Position numbers and translations under genes: made by a program. DNA of 64,000 nt from Vibrio chagasii (GTDB lineage: Bacteria; Pseudomonadota; Gammaproteobacteria; Enterobacterales; Vibrionaceae), in the NCBI GenBank assembly GCA_041879415.1, contig CP090851.1, positions 2,666,001-2,730,000 on the forward strand, read 5' to 3'. Below the pieces are notes generated by a model. The model did not search any database. It saw nothing but the letters and a program-made list of their open reading frames with translations, and was not told where the DNA came from. Below are positions 20,475 to 31,657 of this stretch, in pieces. Every line of letters begins with the position of its first letter. Position 1 is the stretch's first letter.

Positions 20475-20506
20475 CGAGAGTATGCGTTTCACGCCCGATA
20501 CTCTCG
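20475..20506 (-). repeat. Perfect two-part hairpin between rnr and rlmB
   Basis: CGAGAGTAT (20475-20483) and ATACTCTCG (20498-20506) are exact complements. Inside them GCGT and ACGC form a second short stem around a GAA loop on the minus strand. No T-run follows, so it is unlikely to be a terminator. It may be an mRNA processing or stabilising element. Confidence 0.65.
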
Positions 20507-20538
20507 CATTACATTCGTTGTTAACGCTTGGCGATGTC

Positions 20539-23040
20539 CTAAGACTTATCCGCCCTAGCCTTGCGCGTTGCTGAGCGCTTTTTCTTCGCTCGAGCTTTTG
20601 CTGCACCGGTCTTATTACGCGATTTTTTCTTTTTCTCAGAAGCTTCTGAACTACCATCTGGTCGCTTAGTTGGCTCAACTAATGGTTTAGCTGCGACACC
20701 CGGTTTGTTGCTCTTCACTGCGGCGCGTTTCTTACTTTTCGCCTTTTTCATTGCTTCAGCAGCACGCTTCTTGGCGGTTTTTCCTTTGCCACGAGGCTGA
20801 CGAGCAGTGTCTTCCAAATCAAAATCAATTTGGCGAGTTTCTAGGTTAACCGCAGAAACTTTAACTTTAACCGAATCACCCAAACGATAGATGTTACCAG
20901 AGCTTTCACCCACCAAGCGCTGACCGACAGCATCAAATTGGTAGTAATCGTTCGCTAGCGCCGAGATGTGTACCAGGCCATCAATGTGCAGTTCCGTTAG
21001 ACGCACAAAGAAGCCAAAGCCCGTTACGTTGGCAATCACACCGTCCATCACTTCACCGACGTGGTCTTGCATGTATTCACATTTCAGCCAGTCGTTCACT
21101 TCACGAGTGGCGTCATCGGCACGACGCTCAGTCATTGAACACTGCTCGCCGTAGAAGTCCATTTCATCGAAAGTGTAGTGGTAACCGCCGGTTGGTGTCC
21201 AACGTTCGCTGTTACGCCCCTCTTCTTTCGCAATAAGGTACTTAATCGCACGGTGCAGTAGCAAGTCAGGGTAACGACGGATCGGCGAAGTAAAGTGAGC
21301 ATAGCGTTTTAGCGCTAGACCAAAGTGACCTACGTTATCAGCGTTGTATACTGCTTGCTTCATCGAACGTAGCAGCATGGTTTGAATCAACTCGCGATCT
21401 TCACGCTCATTAATTTGCTGCATCAGCTTTGCGTAATCCGTTGGTGAAGGAGATAAACCGCCGTCTAACGATAAACCAAGCTCACTTAGGAAGTCTTTAA
21501 AGCCTGCTAAGCGCTCTTCACCTGGAGTTTCGTGAATACGGTACAGCGATGGCTCTTTCGCTTTCTCCACCAAAGATGCAGACGCGATGTTCGCCAGAAT
21601 CATACACTCTTCGATGATCTTGTGTGCATCGTTGCGAACAACGGGTTCAATACGGTCAATCTTACGATCCGCATTGAAGATGAATTTAGTCTCTACCGTT
21701 TCAAACTCAATTGCACCACGCTCGTCACGAGTCTGCTTCAGTACTTTGTACATTCTGTGCAGCTCTTCTAGATGCGGCACTTCTTGTGCGTAACGCTCAC
21801 GAAGTTCTTCGTTGCCATCTAGGATCGCGCCTACTTTATTGTAAGTAAGGCGAGCATGAGAGTTCATCACCGCTTCATAGTGCTTGTAGCCAGACAGTTT
21901 GCCTTTGTCTGAGATAGTCATCTCACACACCATACACAAACGGTCTACTTGAGGGTTCAATGAACATAGGCCATTAGAAAGCACTTCTGGCAACATTGGG
22001 ACAACTTGCGATGGGAAGTATACCGAGTTACCACGATTGATCGCTTCTTTGTCTAACGCAGTGTCAGGGCGAACGTAGTAACTCACATCTGCAATCGCTA
22101 CCCATAGGCGCCAGCCACCACCTTTCTTCGCTTCACAATAAACCGCATCATCGAAGTCACGAGCATCTTCACCATCGATAGTTACCAATGGCAATTTACG
22201 CAGGTCAACACGCCCCTCTTTCGCTTCTTCAGGTACATGCTCACCCAAATTAGCAATTTGTTTATCAACAGCTTCTGGCCACTCATTTGGGATCTGGTGG
22301 GTATGAATCGCAATCTTGGTTTCCATGCCCGGAGCCATGTTTTCACCAAGTACTTCAGTTACCTTACCCATCATGTTACGAGAGCGACCGCCACGGTCAG
22401 TAATTTCAATCACAACCACATTACCCATTCGAGCTCCGCCTTTATGCTCGGTTGGGATAAGGATGTCATGACTGATACGTGAGTCGTCAGCAACCACATA
22501 AGAGTGACCATACTCCAAGAAGAAACGACCAACGATTGGCGTAGTACGTTCTTCAAGTACGCGAACTAAACGACCTTCACGACGGCCTCGCTTGCTATTG
22601 TCCGTTGGCTGAGCCAACACGTAGTCACCGTGCATGATGGTTTTCATCTGATGGTGCGGCAGTAGAATATCGTCATCCTTGCCTTTGCTACCATCAGGGC
22701 GTACCCAACCATGACCGTCTTTGTGACCAATCACGTAACCTTTCACTAGCTCTAACTTTTCAGGTAGCGCGTAGCATTGGCGACGAGTGAAGACCAATTG
22801 TCCATCACGCTCCATAGCACGTAAACGACGGCGTAGGCCTTCATATTGCTCTTCTCCAGCAAGGCCAAGCGCTTCGAATAGGTCGTTACGGTTCATTGGA
22901 ATATTCGCTTCCGTTAGAAACGATAGAATGAACTCTCGACTTGGTACTGGATTGTCGTAATTCTTCGACTCTCGATCGGCAAAAGGATCAACGTTAGTGG
23001 TAGCTGTCGTGTTTTCTGACATCGGTGTGTTTTTTGACAT
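20539..23040 (-). CDS. rnr: Ribonuclease R
   Basis: RNase R is a processive 3'-5' exoribonuclease that degrades structured RNA and helps in rRNA and tmRNA quality control. The 833-residue protein has an N-terminal helix-turn-helix region ([25 protein letters not shown]), cold-shock domains, the RNB catalytic core with the metal-binding [18 protein letters not shown] near 285 and [16 protein letters not shown] near 570, an S1 domain ([18 protein letters not shown]), and a long Lys/Arg/Ala-rich tail after about residue 745 that aids binding to duplex RNA. It lies upstream of rlmB on the same strand; nsrR, which precedes it in E. coli, is absent, and an amidohydrolase gene diverges instead. Confidence 0.97.
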   Translation of the reverse strand: MSKNTPMSENTTATTNVDPFADRESKNYDNPVPSREFILSFLTEANIPMNRNDLFEALGLAGEEQYEGLRRRLRAMERDGQLVFTRRQCYALPEKLELVKGYVIGHKDGHGWVRPDGSKGKDDDILLPHHQMKTIMHGDYVLAQPTDNSKRGRREGRLVRVLEERTTPIVGRFFLEYGHSYVVADDSRISHDILIPTEHKGGARMGNVVVIEITDRGGRSRNMMGKVTEVLGENMAPGMETKIAIHTHQIPNEWPEAVDKQIANLGEHVPEEAKEGRVDLRKLPLVTIDGEDARDFDDAVYCEAKKGGGWRLWVAIADVSYYVRPDTALDKEAINRGNSVYFPSQVVPMLPEVLSNGLCSLNPQVDRLCMVCEMTISDKGKLSGYKHYEAVMNSHARLTYNKVGAILDGNEELRERYAQEVPHLEELHRMYKVLKQTRDERGAIEFETVETKFIFNADRKIDRIEPVVRNDAHKIIEECMILANIASASLVEKAKEPSLYRIHETPGEERLAGFKDFLSELGLSLDGGLSPSPTDYAKLMQQINEREDRELIQTMLLRSMKQAVYNADNVGHFGLALKRYAHFTSPIRRYPDLLLHRAIKYLIAKEEGRNSERWTPTGGYHYTFDEMDFYGEQCSMTERRADDATREVNDWLKCEYMQDHVGEVMDGVIANVTGFGFFVRLTELHIDGLVHISALANDYYQFDAVGQRLVGESSGNIYRLGDSVKVKVSAVNLETRQIDFDLEDTARQPRGKGKTAKKRAAEAMKKAKSKKRAAVKSNKPGVAAKPLVEPTKRPDGSSEASEKKKKSRNKTGAAKARAKKKRSATRKARADKS

Positions 23041-23217
23041 AGGCGGGCCTGCTTAAGCAAGGAAGGTATATACCCCTAGTATATCCGATGCTAGAGGTAA
23101 GCTACAGATATGCTTTAGAAAACCCGAAAATAACCTCAGATTGATACATATCTTCATTTTGTGAAACATCACTTCACAGTATCGGACTACCATCAGAATT
23201 TTGCGCAAACGATAAAA

Positions 23218-23227
23218 CAAACGTTTG
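23218..23227 (+). promoter_or_regulatory. Candidate PurR operator ahead of the amidohydrolase gene
   Basis: CAAACGTTTG is the perfect ten-base core of the PurR operator ACGCAAACGTTTGCGT. The flanks match only in part. A second partial site, GCAAACG, lies 15 bases upstream at 23204. The palindrome is 63 bases ahead of the amidohydrolase ATG, in the gap shared with rnr. Confidence 0.5.
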
Positions 23228-23289
23228 CCTCGTGAATGAAATGCACTATTATCCAGACACTTTTACCAACTCCTGTTCTGAGTATTGAT

Positions 23290-24699
23290 ATGAAATTAAA
23301 ACGCACCTTATTGGCTTCAGCAATGGCGAGCCTTACGCTATTCTCATTCGCAAGTTCTGCGATGGAAAAAGCTGACCTAATGATTACCGATGCGATGGTT
23401 CTAACCATGAACCAAGACAAAACGGTTTATGAGAGCGGAACGGTTGTCGTCAAAGACAATAAAATCATTGCGGTTGGCGATGCTTCACTAGAAAAGCAAT
23501 ACAAGGCTGAGCAAGTGCTGGACGTTGATGGCGATATCGTAATGCCAGGTCTAATCAATACTCACACTCACGTATCAATGACGGTTTTCCGTTCACTGGC
23601 TGATGATGTGCCAGACCGACTACACCGCTACATTTTCCCGCTCGAGAAGAAGTTAGTATCACGCGATATGGTACGCATTGGTGCCAACTTAGGTAACGTT
23701 GAAATGGTCAAAGGCGGTGTGACGACTTACGCCGACATGTACTACTTCGAAGATGAAGTCGCAAAAACCGTCGATAAAATTGGTATGCGTGCCATCCTTG
23801 GTGAAACCGTGATTAAGTTCCCGGTTGCCGATGCTGCTAACGCCGAAGAAGGTATCAAGTACGCGTTGAACTTCATTGAAGAATACAAAGATCACCCACG
23901 TATTACTCCTGCATTTGCACCACATGCGCCTTACACCAACACCACAGAGATCCTGCAGAAAATTTCTAAGTTATCACTAGAGCTAGATGTGCCAGTGATG
24001 ATCCACCTTGCAGAATCGCATCGTGAAGTAGAGAAGATCGCCGAGCGTTCAGAAGGCTTATCGCCAGTTCAATACATGGATAGCATTGGCGCACTCAACA
24101 AAAACCTGGTTGGTGCACACATGATCCTAGTTGATGACCATGACATTGAGCTTGTTAAAAAGTCAGATATGGGTGTCGCTCATAACATGAGTGCGAACAT
24201 CAAATCAGCAAAAGGTGTATCACCTGCACTACAGATGTATGACGAGAATGTACGTATTGGTTTAGGCACTGATGGCCCGATGTCTGGCAACACTCTGAGC
24301 ACTATCGATGAATTCAACCAAGTTGCGAAAGTTCATAAGCTAGTCAATAAAGATCGTGCAGCAATGCCGCCGATCAAAGTGATCGACATGGCGACAATGG
24401 GCGCAGCAAAAGCACTACACATGGAAGATAAGATCGGATCACTTGAAGAAGGTAAGCTCGCAGACATCATAGTGATCGACACTAAAGCTCCAAATATGGT
24501 TCCTGTTTACAACCCGTATTCAGCACTGGTGTATTCAGCTAACTCTGGCAATGTTCGTCACACGATCGTCGATGGCAAGATCATAATGCAAGATCGCGAC
24601 ATGCTAACGGTAGATGAAGATAAGATTCGTCAGGAAGCGCTCGACTTTACCAAGGTAGTTCGTGAAACCGTTATCGAATCTGGTGAAGTAGTTCAATAA
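23290..24699 (+). CDS. Exported amidohydrolase, nucleoside (MTA/SAH) deaminase-like
   Basis: The mature part is a metal-dependent amidohydrolase of the MTA/S-adenosylhomocysteine deaminase and chlorohydrolase group: a composite beta domain, the metal motif NTHTHVSM (H-x-H) near residue 80, H in HLAESHREVEK near 240, and Asp in GLGTDGPMS near 325. Unlike its usual cytosolic relatives it begins with a clear signal peptide (KLKRTLLASAMASLTLFSFASSA), so it probably works in the periplasm on a nucleoside or purine-like amine. I use the ATG at 23290, where the signal peptide begins. A PurR-like palindrome upstream fits a role in purine salvage. The exact substrate cannot be read from sequence. A strong terminator follows. 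Confidence 0.8.
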   Translation: MKLKRTLLASAMASLTLFSFASSAMEKADLMITDAMVLTMNQDKTVYESGTVVVKDNKIIAVGDASLEKQYKAEQVLDVDGDIVMPGLINTHTHVSMTVFRSLADDVPDRLHRYIFPLEKKLVSRDMVRIGANLGNVEMVKGGVTTYADMYYFEDEVAKTVDKIGMRAILGETVIKFPVADAANAEEGIKYALNFIEEYKDHPRITPAFAPHAPYTNTTEILQKISKLSLELDVPVMIHLAESHREVEKIAERSEGLSPVQYMDSIGALNKNLVGAHMILVDDHDIELVKKSDMGVAHNMSANIKSAKGVSPALQMYDENVRIGLGTDGPMSGNTLSTIDEFNQVAKVHKLVNKDRAAMPPIKVIDMATMGAAKALHMEDKIGSLEEGKLADIIVIDTKAPNMVPVYNPYSALVYSANSGNVRHTIVDGKIIMQDRDMLTVDEDKIRQEALDFTKVVRETVIESGEVVQ

Positions 24700-24732
24700 G
24701 TTCGCTATCGAATAACATGATCATCTAAACGT

Positions 24733-24771
24733 AAAAAGCCCCGCACTAATTCGATTAGGCGGGGCTTTTTA
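24733..24771 (+). terminator. Bidirectional terminator between the amidohydrolase gene and motX
   Basis: AAAAAGCCCCGC pairs with GCGGGGCTTTTT, giving T-runs on both strands. It serves the plus-strand amidohydrolase gene and the convergent motX. Confidence 0.9.
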
Positions 24772-24827
24772 TATCTTGTAACCTGTAACAATGAGTGCAG
24801 GAATCATTACAGGTTTCTAGCTCGGTA

Positions 24828-25463
24828 TTACCAGAATACGTCGCGTCGTTTTGCTCGCGCGATAATATTGTCTGGCATTCTCTTTTCCAGACCACTTCGC
24901 AATACAGTAATGCGCTTGTGTTGTCTTTGATCTGCCGTGACTGAGTTGTATAACCAGCGGTAGGCATCTTCGTAATCTAACGGGCTACCATAGTCACGCA
25001 ACAACAGCTCTGCTAGATGAATACTGGCACTCAGGTTTCCCAGAGAGGCTGCTTCGCGCAGGTATGGGATCGCACGTTCTTGGTCTTGTTGAACCAAGGT
25101 TCCACGAGAATAATAACGCCCCAATTGCTCTAGTGCTGCAGGTAAACCTTGGTGTGCCGCGTTTTCCATATAGTAAAGACCAAGCTCTACATCTTGAGGA
25201 ACACACACGCCCCACGCCAGCATATCGCCGTATAAAAACTCATAAGAAGGCAAGCTAATACGCGTTGCACGAGCAACGATATCTTCAACTAACTGGCACT
25301 TATCAGCTTTCACTCGCTCTAGGTGTTGATTATTCTCGATTAAATTAATCAGTTCAGCTTCTGTATATATTGGAACCGGCTCCCCGACATCAGCCAAATT
25401 TGCATGACTCAAGGGTGAGCTCAGCGCCATTATTAATGAAGCTGCCACAATTCGTAGCTTCAT
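24828..25463 (-). CDS. motX: Sodium-driven flagellar motor protein MotX
   Basis: MotX forms the periplasmic T-ring with MotY and anchors the PomA/PomB stator of the Na+-driven polar flagellum. The 211-residue protein has a signal peptide (cleaved after SPLSHA), two conserved cysteines (DKCQLVEDI and WGVCVPQD), and Sel1-like repeats from about residue 75 to 170 (LGLYYMENAAHQGLPAALEQLGRYYSRG, AIPYLREAASLGNLSASIHLAELLL). The ending KRRDVFW and overall sequence are those of Vibrio MotX. As in other vibrios it is unlinked to the main flagellar clusters and lies next to the rnr/purA area. It confirms a polar, sodium-driven flagellum. Confidence 0.95.
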   Translation of the reverse strand: MKLRIVAASLIMALSSPLSHANLADVGEPVPIYTEAELINLIENNQHLERVKADKCQLVEDIVARATRISLPSYEFLYGDMLAWGVCVPQDVELGLYYMENAAHQGLPAALEQLGRYYSRGTLVQQDQERAIPYLREAASLGNLSASIHLAELLLRDYGSPLDYEDAYRWLYNSVTADQRQHKRITVLRSGLEKRMPDNIIARAKRRDVFW

Positions 25464-25661
25464 ACCTGCACTCTTTTATCGGTTTTAAAAACGCATCGAG
25501 CCTTTGGGCGACCCAAACTCAATTACATTTCACTCACTATGATATCTGTATCGGCAACTCAGCGTATCGCTTTAGACAAAACTTGCCGCTAATGGGCAAT
25601 ATTTTGCCAGATGGCGTTCAAAAGATTATCACAGAAAGCTCGCCCCTCAAATTGCAGGTAT

Positions 25662-25691
25662 AAAAAAGCCGACTTAAGAAAGTCGGCTTTT
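25662..25691 (-). terminator. Terminator of purA
   Basis: AAAAGCCGACTT pairs with AAGTCGGCTTTT, with a T-run on the minus-strand exit, about 60 bases past the purA stop. Confidence 0.85.
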
Positions 25692-25749
25692 AGAAAACGA
25701 TTTAATTATCAAAGCACTAAAGGTGCAATGGTAATCACTCAATCAGGCA

Positions 25750-27087
<1,338 letters not shown>

Positions 27088-27238
27088 TTAAAAATGGATT
27101 CTAGCACTGAATCACACTTCTTGCAGTCACTTTTTGTTCATAAACGTTAACGCTGTACAAAAATAAAACAGCGATTACGAAGGGCAGATCGCTAAAGATG
27201 CTGATATCATTGTATTTTTATAGATATAAGGCAGCATC

Positions 27239-27427
27239 ATGTCTGATTCAATTTGGCTCGCAATTGGGCTTGTTCTCATCGTTGAAGGGCTTGGCCCATT
27301 AATCGCACCAAATGGCTGGAGAAATATGGTCGCTCAGCTAAGCGAGCAACCCGATACTCAATTGCGCCGCATTGGTGGCTGCCTGGTAGTCGCTGGCGCC
27401 GTGATCGCCTTTATGACACATCACTAA
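27239..27427 (+). CDS. yjeT: Small inner-membrane protein, DUF2065 (YjeT family)
   Basis: A 62-residue protein with two predicted membrane helices (about 5-22 and 44-60) joined by a polar segment (NGWRNMVAQLSEQPDTQLRR). This matches the DUF2065/YjeT family (GLVLIVEGLGPLIAPNGWR). In E. coli yjeT lies between hflC and purA and points the same way. Here it holds the same place but lies on the opposite strand to both neighbours. Function is unknown. Its start is preceded by AAGGCAG. Confidence 0.88.
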   Translation: MSDSIWLAIGLVLIVEGLGPLIAPNGWRNMVAQLSEQPDTQLRRIGGCLVVAGAVIAFMTHH

Positions 27428-27553
27428 TTCGCGTCATCGCATCCACAATAGCTCTCTGCATAGTTCCTTACCATTTCTAGCAGATAGATAGTTCGAGCCA
27501 CCATTCTCTCATAGCAGCTTAAAACCAGATAAAAATAGCAGAATCCCAAAAAG

Positions 27554-27583
27554 CAAAAAGGCTCCCACAATGGGAGCCTTTTA
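27554..27583 (-). terminator. Terminator of the hfq-hflXKC operon
   Basis: AAAGGCTCCCA pairs with TGGGAGCCTTT around a CAA loop (TTG on the minus strand), with Ts on the minus-strand exit. It lies about 60 bases past hflC. Confidence 0.88.
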
Positions 27584-27641
27584 AGTATTAGCGTGTCTGG
27601 CTATTAAAATTCAGCGTTTGCTGCTTCAATAACTGCTCAGC

Positions 27642-28622
27642 TTATTTCGCTGGCGCACCGCTCGCTTGATTCATGTATTGGAAGAAGTCTGTCTTCGGAT
27701 CCAGTACTAGAATGTCGCTCTTATCGCTAAATGATGACTCATAAGCTTGCAGTGAACGCATAAAGCCAAAGAACTCAGGATCTTTGTTGTATGCATCAGA
27801 GTAGATCTTCGCCGCTTCTGCATCTGCATCACCACGAGTTACTCGAGCAGTACGGTCAGCTTCAGCAAGTACTGTTGCTACTTCTAGCTCAGCTTGAGCA
27901 CGGATAACTTCAGCACGCTCACGACCTTGAGAACGGTGCTTACGAGCAACCGACTCACGCTCTGCACGCATACGCTTGTAGATAGAGTCACTGATGTTGT
28001 CTGGAAGGTTGATTTTCTTCATTCGGAAATCAACAATCTCAACACCAAGATCTTTCAGCGCACTTTCACGAGTATCTGCAAGTACGTTTTCCATGATCTT
28101 GTCACGCTCACCATCCACCTCTAGGGCTTCAGCAGCAGCAACTGTAGTAACTTCTTCGCTATCAGCAGAATCTGGCAGTACATCGTTATTACGAGGACCT
28201 GATACGATTTGCTTGATTTCACGAGAACCGATTTCAGAACGAAGAACATCCGTCACTTTACGCTCAAGAAGTGCTTCTGCTGTTAGTGCGTTACCACCAC
28301 CTGTTGCTAGGTAGTATTGACCGAAGTCTTGAATACGCCACTTAACGTATGAATCGATGATCACGTCTTTTTTCTCAGACGTTACGAAACGGTCAGAACG
28401 GCCGTCCATTGTTTGAATACGTGCATCAAGAGTTTTCACACGGTCGAATAATGGCAGTTTGAAGTGCAGACCTGGTTCGTGGATACGAGAGATGTCGTTA
28501 GTATCTTTCAATACACGACCGAAACGAATCACGATACCGCGCTCGCCTTCAGGAATCACGAATACTGACATCAGTAGCAAAGCTAACGTAACAACCAATA
28601 CAGGGATCATTAATTTACGCAT
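27642..28622 (-). CDS. hflC: HflC, regulator of the FtsH protease
   Basis: HflC and HflK form a large SPFH/prohibitin cage at the inner membrane that encloses and modulates FtsH. The 326-residue protein has one N-terminal membrane segment (VLVVTLALLLMSVFVI, residues 8-23), then the SPFH domain (GERGIVIRFGRV start), and a long helical part (RAEVIRAQAELEVATVLAEADRTARVTRGDADAEA). Most of it faces the periplasm. It starts 2 bases after hflK, so the two are coupled as usual. A terminator follows. Confidence 0.97.
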   Translation of the reverse strand: MRKLMIPVLVVTLALLLMSVFVIPEGERGIVIRFGRVLKDTNDISRIHEPGLHFKLPLFDRVKTLDARIQTMDGRSDRFVTSEKKDVIIDSYVKWRIQDFGQYYLATGGGNALTAEALLERKVTDVLRSEIGSREIKQIVSGPRNNDVLPDSADSEEVTTVAAAEALEVDGERDKIMENVLADTRESALKDLGVEIVDFRMKKINLPDNISDSIYKRMRAERESVARKHRSQGRERAEVIRAQAELEVATVLAEADRTARVTRGDADAEAAKIYSDAYNKDPEFFGFMRSLQAYESSFSDKSDILVLDPKTDFFQYMNQASGAPAK

Positions 28623-28624
28623 TA

Positions 28625-29821
28625 TTAGTATCTCCCTTGACGTGAGCTATCTGAACGAGACTGAGAGCTCGACGCTGGTTCAGGTTGAGTTTCTAGTTCA
28701 ATCTGATCGTAAGTCGATGGTGCCTTTGTTGAGCGAGTGCCCGTCTGAGAACCACCTTGAGCACCTAGCTTATCAATTGGTAGGTACAACAAATTACCGC
28801 TTGATTCAGAGTCAATCAGGACTTTAGATGTGCTTGAGTACACTTTTTCCATTGTATCTAGGTACATACGGTTACGTGTTACTTCTGGAGCTGCTTGGTA
28901 TTCAGGTAGCAGTTTCTCGAACTGAGCTACTTGACCTAGAGCACCATTAACTGTGCGCTCTGAGTAACCAACCGCTTCTTTCTTCAAACGCTCAGCACGA
29001 CCTGTTGCTTTTGGAAGAATGTCATTTCGGTAAGCTTCAGCTTCACGTTCAAAACGCTCTTCATCCTCACGAGCCGCGATAGCATCATCAAATGCATCTT
29101 TAACTTGCTCAGGTGGACGTGCTGACTGGAAGTTCACGTCAACAATAAGAATACCCATATCGTAGCTATCGATAATGCGGTTAAGCGTTTCTTGAGTGCT
29201 TTGACGGATCTGTTGACGACCACTTGTTAGGATGCTGTCCATCAGTGAGTCACCGATTACTGCACGAAGCGCAGAATCCGTCGCCTGACGTAAGCTGTCG
29301 TCCGCATTCGTTACACGATACAAGTATTTGTACGGGTCAGAAACACGGTACTGAACACCCATTTCAACCGTAACTACGTTTTCGTCTTTCGTTAGCATGG
29401 TGCCAGAAGCACGTAGAGAACGAATCGCTTGAACGTTTACTAGTTGCTCATCACTGATTTGATCGATGAAACGTGGATGCCAGTTAAGACCAGGTTCTTC
29501 AATACGGTCGAATTGACCTAATCGAAGTACAACTGCTCTTTCTGCTTCGCCAACGGTGTAGAAACCTGCGAAGAACCAGATAGCAATAGCAATAACGGCA
29601 ATGACACCAAAGCCAATTGCACCGCCACCACCAATAGATGGTCCGTTTCCGTTACCACCTTTTTTACCAAACTTGCCACCCAACTTTTGACTCAGCTTGT
29701 TAAACACTTCGTCTAGGTCTGGCGGTCCTTGATCTCGGCCACCGCGATTATTTTTATTACCCCAAGGGTCATTATCGCGGCCGTTATCGCCGTTGTTATT
29801 TCCAGGCTCATTCCACGCCAT
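28625..29821 (-). CDS. hflK: HflK, regulator of the FtsH protease
   Basis: The partner of HflC. The 398-residue protein has a cytosolic Gly/Asn/Asp-rich start (WNEPGNNNGDNGRDNDPWG), a membrane segment near 70-90 (IGFGVIAVIAIAIWFFAGF), the SPFH domain beginning YTVGEAERAVVLRLGQFD, and a Ser/Gln-rich C-terminus (residues 355-398) that is variable in the family. It lies between hflX and hflC in the standard order, 27 bases after hflX. Confidence 0.97.
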   Translation of the reverse strand: MAWNEPGNNNGDNGRDNDPWGNKNNRGGRDQGPPDLDEVFNKLSQKLGGKFGKKGGNGNGPSIGGGGAIGFGVIAVIAIAIWFFAGFYTVGEAERAVVLRLGQFDRIEEPGLNWHPRFIDQISDEQLVNVQAIRSLRASGTMLTKDENVVTVEMGVQYRVSDPYKYLYRVTNADDSLRQATDSALRAVIGDSLMDSILTSGRQQIRQSTQETLNRIIDSYDMGILIVDVNFQSARPPEQVKDAFDDAIAAREDEERFEREAEAYRNDILPKATGRAERLKKEAVGYSERTVNGALGQVAQFEKLLPEYQAAPEVTRNRMYLDTMEKVYSSTSKVLIDSESSGNLLYLPIDKLGAQGGSQTGTRSTKAPSTYDQIELETQPEPASSSQSRSDSSRQGRY

Positions 29822-29848
29822 TAGAAAGCTCCATCATTTGATATGACG

Positions 29849-31156
29849 TTATACTGTAGCAGTCTCTGAGGTAACGATAAAGTCACCCAAGAGCGCCCCT
29901 TCTCTTTTTTCAAGTTTAGACCAATCTATCTGTTGCATTCGGATATCTATCAACAAGTTACCATTTTCATCATACTCTTCCTGTTGAATACATTTCAGCT
30001 GGAAAAATAAACTACGAATTCGGCCTTGATGTTGATGCGGAATACACAGTCGGTATTGAACCATTTGACTCGCTAAACGCTCAGTTAAAGCTTCAAACAG
30101 CAGTTCGATACCTTCACCTTCCATTGCAGAAACCCAAACAGCGCGTGGTGCGCCCTCTTCGTCTCTATCAATGCGAGGTTTTTGGTCTTCCATGCAGTCA
30201 ATCTTGTTCATGACTACAAGGGTTGGCACTTCATGAGCATCGATTTCTTCTAATACATCATGAACAGCCTGAATGTTCTCACGAAAGCGGTCATCACTGG
30301 CATCAACAACATGTAACAAAATGTCAGCTTCCTGCGTCTCTTGTAACGTAGCCTTGAACGCAGCGACCAAGTCGTGTGGTAGATGACGGATAAAACCTAC
30401 GGTATCTGCGAGAATCGCAGGCCCGACATCTGGCAAATCAATCTTACGTAGTGTTGGGTCTAGCGTTGCAAACAGTTGGTCTGCCGCATAAACACCGGCA
30501 CTAGTGATTCGATTGAAAAGCGTTGATTTCCCCGCGTTGGTATAACCAACTAAAGAAACGGTTGGGATCTCAGCTCGATTACGAGCACGTCGCCCTTGTT
30601 CACGTTGCTTAGCTACCTTAGCTAAACGACGTAATATTGCCTTTATACGGTCACGCAACAAACGTCGATCGGTTTCCAGTTGAGTTTCACCTGGACCACG
30701 AAGACCAATACCACCTTTCTGCCTTTCAAGGTGAGTCCAACCACGAATCAATCGGGTAGAGATATGACGAAGCTGAGCGAGCTCAACTTGTAGCTTACCT
30801 TCATGAGTTCGCGCACGTTGTGCAAAGATATCTAAGATCAAACCCGTGCGATCAATCACACGACATTTACACAATTGCTCGAGGTTTCGCTCTTGGGCAG
30901 GAGAGAGGGAGTGGTTAAAAATCACAATTTCAGCACCGGTCAGCTGAACAGCTTGTGCGATTTCTAGGGCTTTACCTTCTCCGACATAGTATTTAGGGAG
31001 TGGGGATTGGCGGCTACCAGTAATCACTTGTAGCGTTTCTACCCCCGCAGAGGAGACCAGCATTTCGCATTCGCTTAGGTCTTCCCATTCTCCCTCATGC
31101 GTGAAGTTGATATGAACAAGTACGGCTCGCTCACCGGATTCATAACGGTCAAACAA
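29849..31156 (-). CDS. hflX: Ribosome-splitting GTPase HflX
   Basis: HflX rescues stalled ribosomes by splitting 70S particles, especially after heat shock. The 435-residue protein has the N-terminal glycine-rich domain (YYVGEGKALEIAQAV), a coiled-coil linker (RIKAILRRLAKVAKQREQGRRARNR) and a G domain with G1 VGYTNAGKSTLFN near 205, G3 LADTVGFIRHLPH near 250, G4 VMNKIDC near 320 and G5 WVSAMEGEG near 345. It follows hfq by 44 bases in the conserved miaA-hfq-hflX-hflK-hflC order. Confidence 0.97.
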   Translation of the reverse strand: MFDRYESGERAVLVHINFTHEGEWEDLSECEMLVSSAGVETLQVITGSRQSPLPKYYVGEGKALEIAQAVQLTGAEIVIFNHSLSPAQERNLEQLCKCRVIDRTGLILDIFAQRARTHEGKLQVELAQLRHISTRLIRGWTHLERQKGGIGLRGPGETQLETDRRLLRDRIKAILRRLAKVAKQREQGRRARNRAEIPTVSLVGYTNAGKSTLFNRITSAGVYAADQLFATLDPTLRKIDLPDVGPAILADTVGFIRHLPHDLVAAFKATLQETQEADILLHVVDASDDRFRENIQAVHDVLEEIDAHEVPTLVVMNKIDCMEDQKPRIDRDEEGAPRAVWVSAMEGEGIELLFEALTERLASQMVQYRLCIPHQHQGRIRSLFFQLKCIQQEEYDENGNLLIDIRMQQIDWSKLEKREGALLGDFIVTSETATV

Positions 31157-31200
31157 GCAACCAACTCCTTATCACAGCATTTGCTGTGTTAATTGAACGA

Positions 31201-31503
<303 letters not shown>

Positions 31504-31551
31504 CTAGTGGTGCACAAAAAGGTGCGGCCTTTGCATCTGAGCTAAATGAAT

Positions 31552-31606
31552 AAAAAAACTCCGTTGTTATTGAAAGGCTGTGATTTTAAAAAGCCTCAAT
31601 AACGGA
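31552..31606 (-). terminator. Hairpin with T-run between miaA and hfq (attenuator or terminator)
   Basis: On the minus strand, GTTATTGAGGCTTT can pair with AAAGCC and TCAATAAC farther on, and CCGTT with AACGG at the base, followed by GAG and seven Ts. It has internal bulges but should stop at least part of the miaA read-through into hfq. Confidence 0.55.
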
Positions 31607-31657
31607 TCCTTTCCAGAGTATATTCACGCAAAAGCGATCACATTATACACAGCAATA

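Noticed and set aside
20469..20678. 69-residue basic open frame over the rnr 3' end
   Set aside because: It is an off-frame reading of the Lys/Arg-rich tail of RNase R.
25476..25482. CCGATAA on the minus strand as a sigma-28 -10 element for motX
   Set aside because: No matching -35 at the right distance, and the leader would be only about five bases long.
27139..27151. ATAAACGTTAACG as a PurR operator for purA
   Set aside because: Only part of the core matches; too weak to list as a site.
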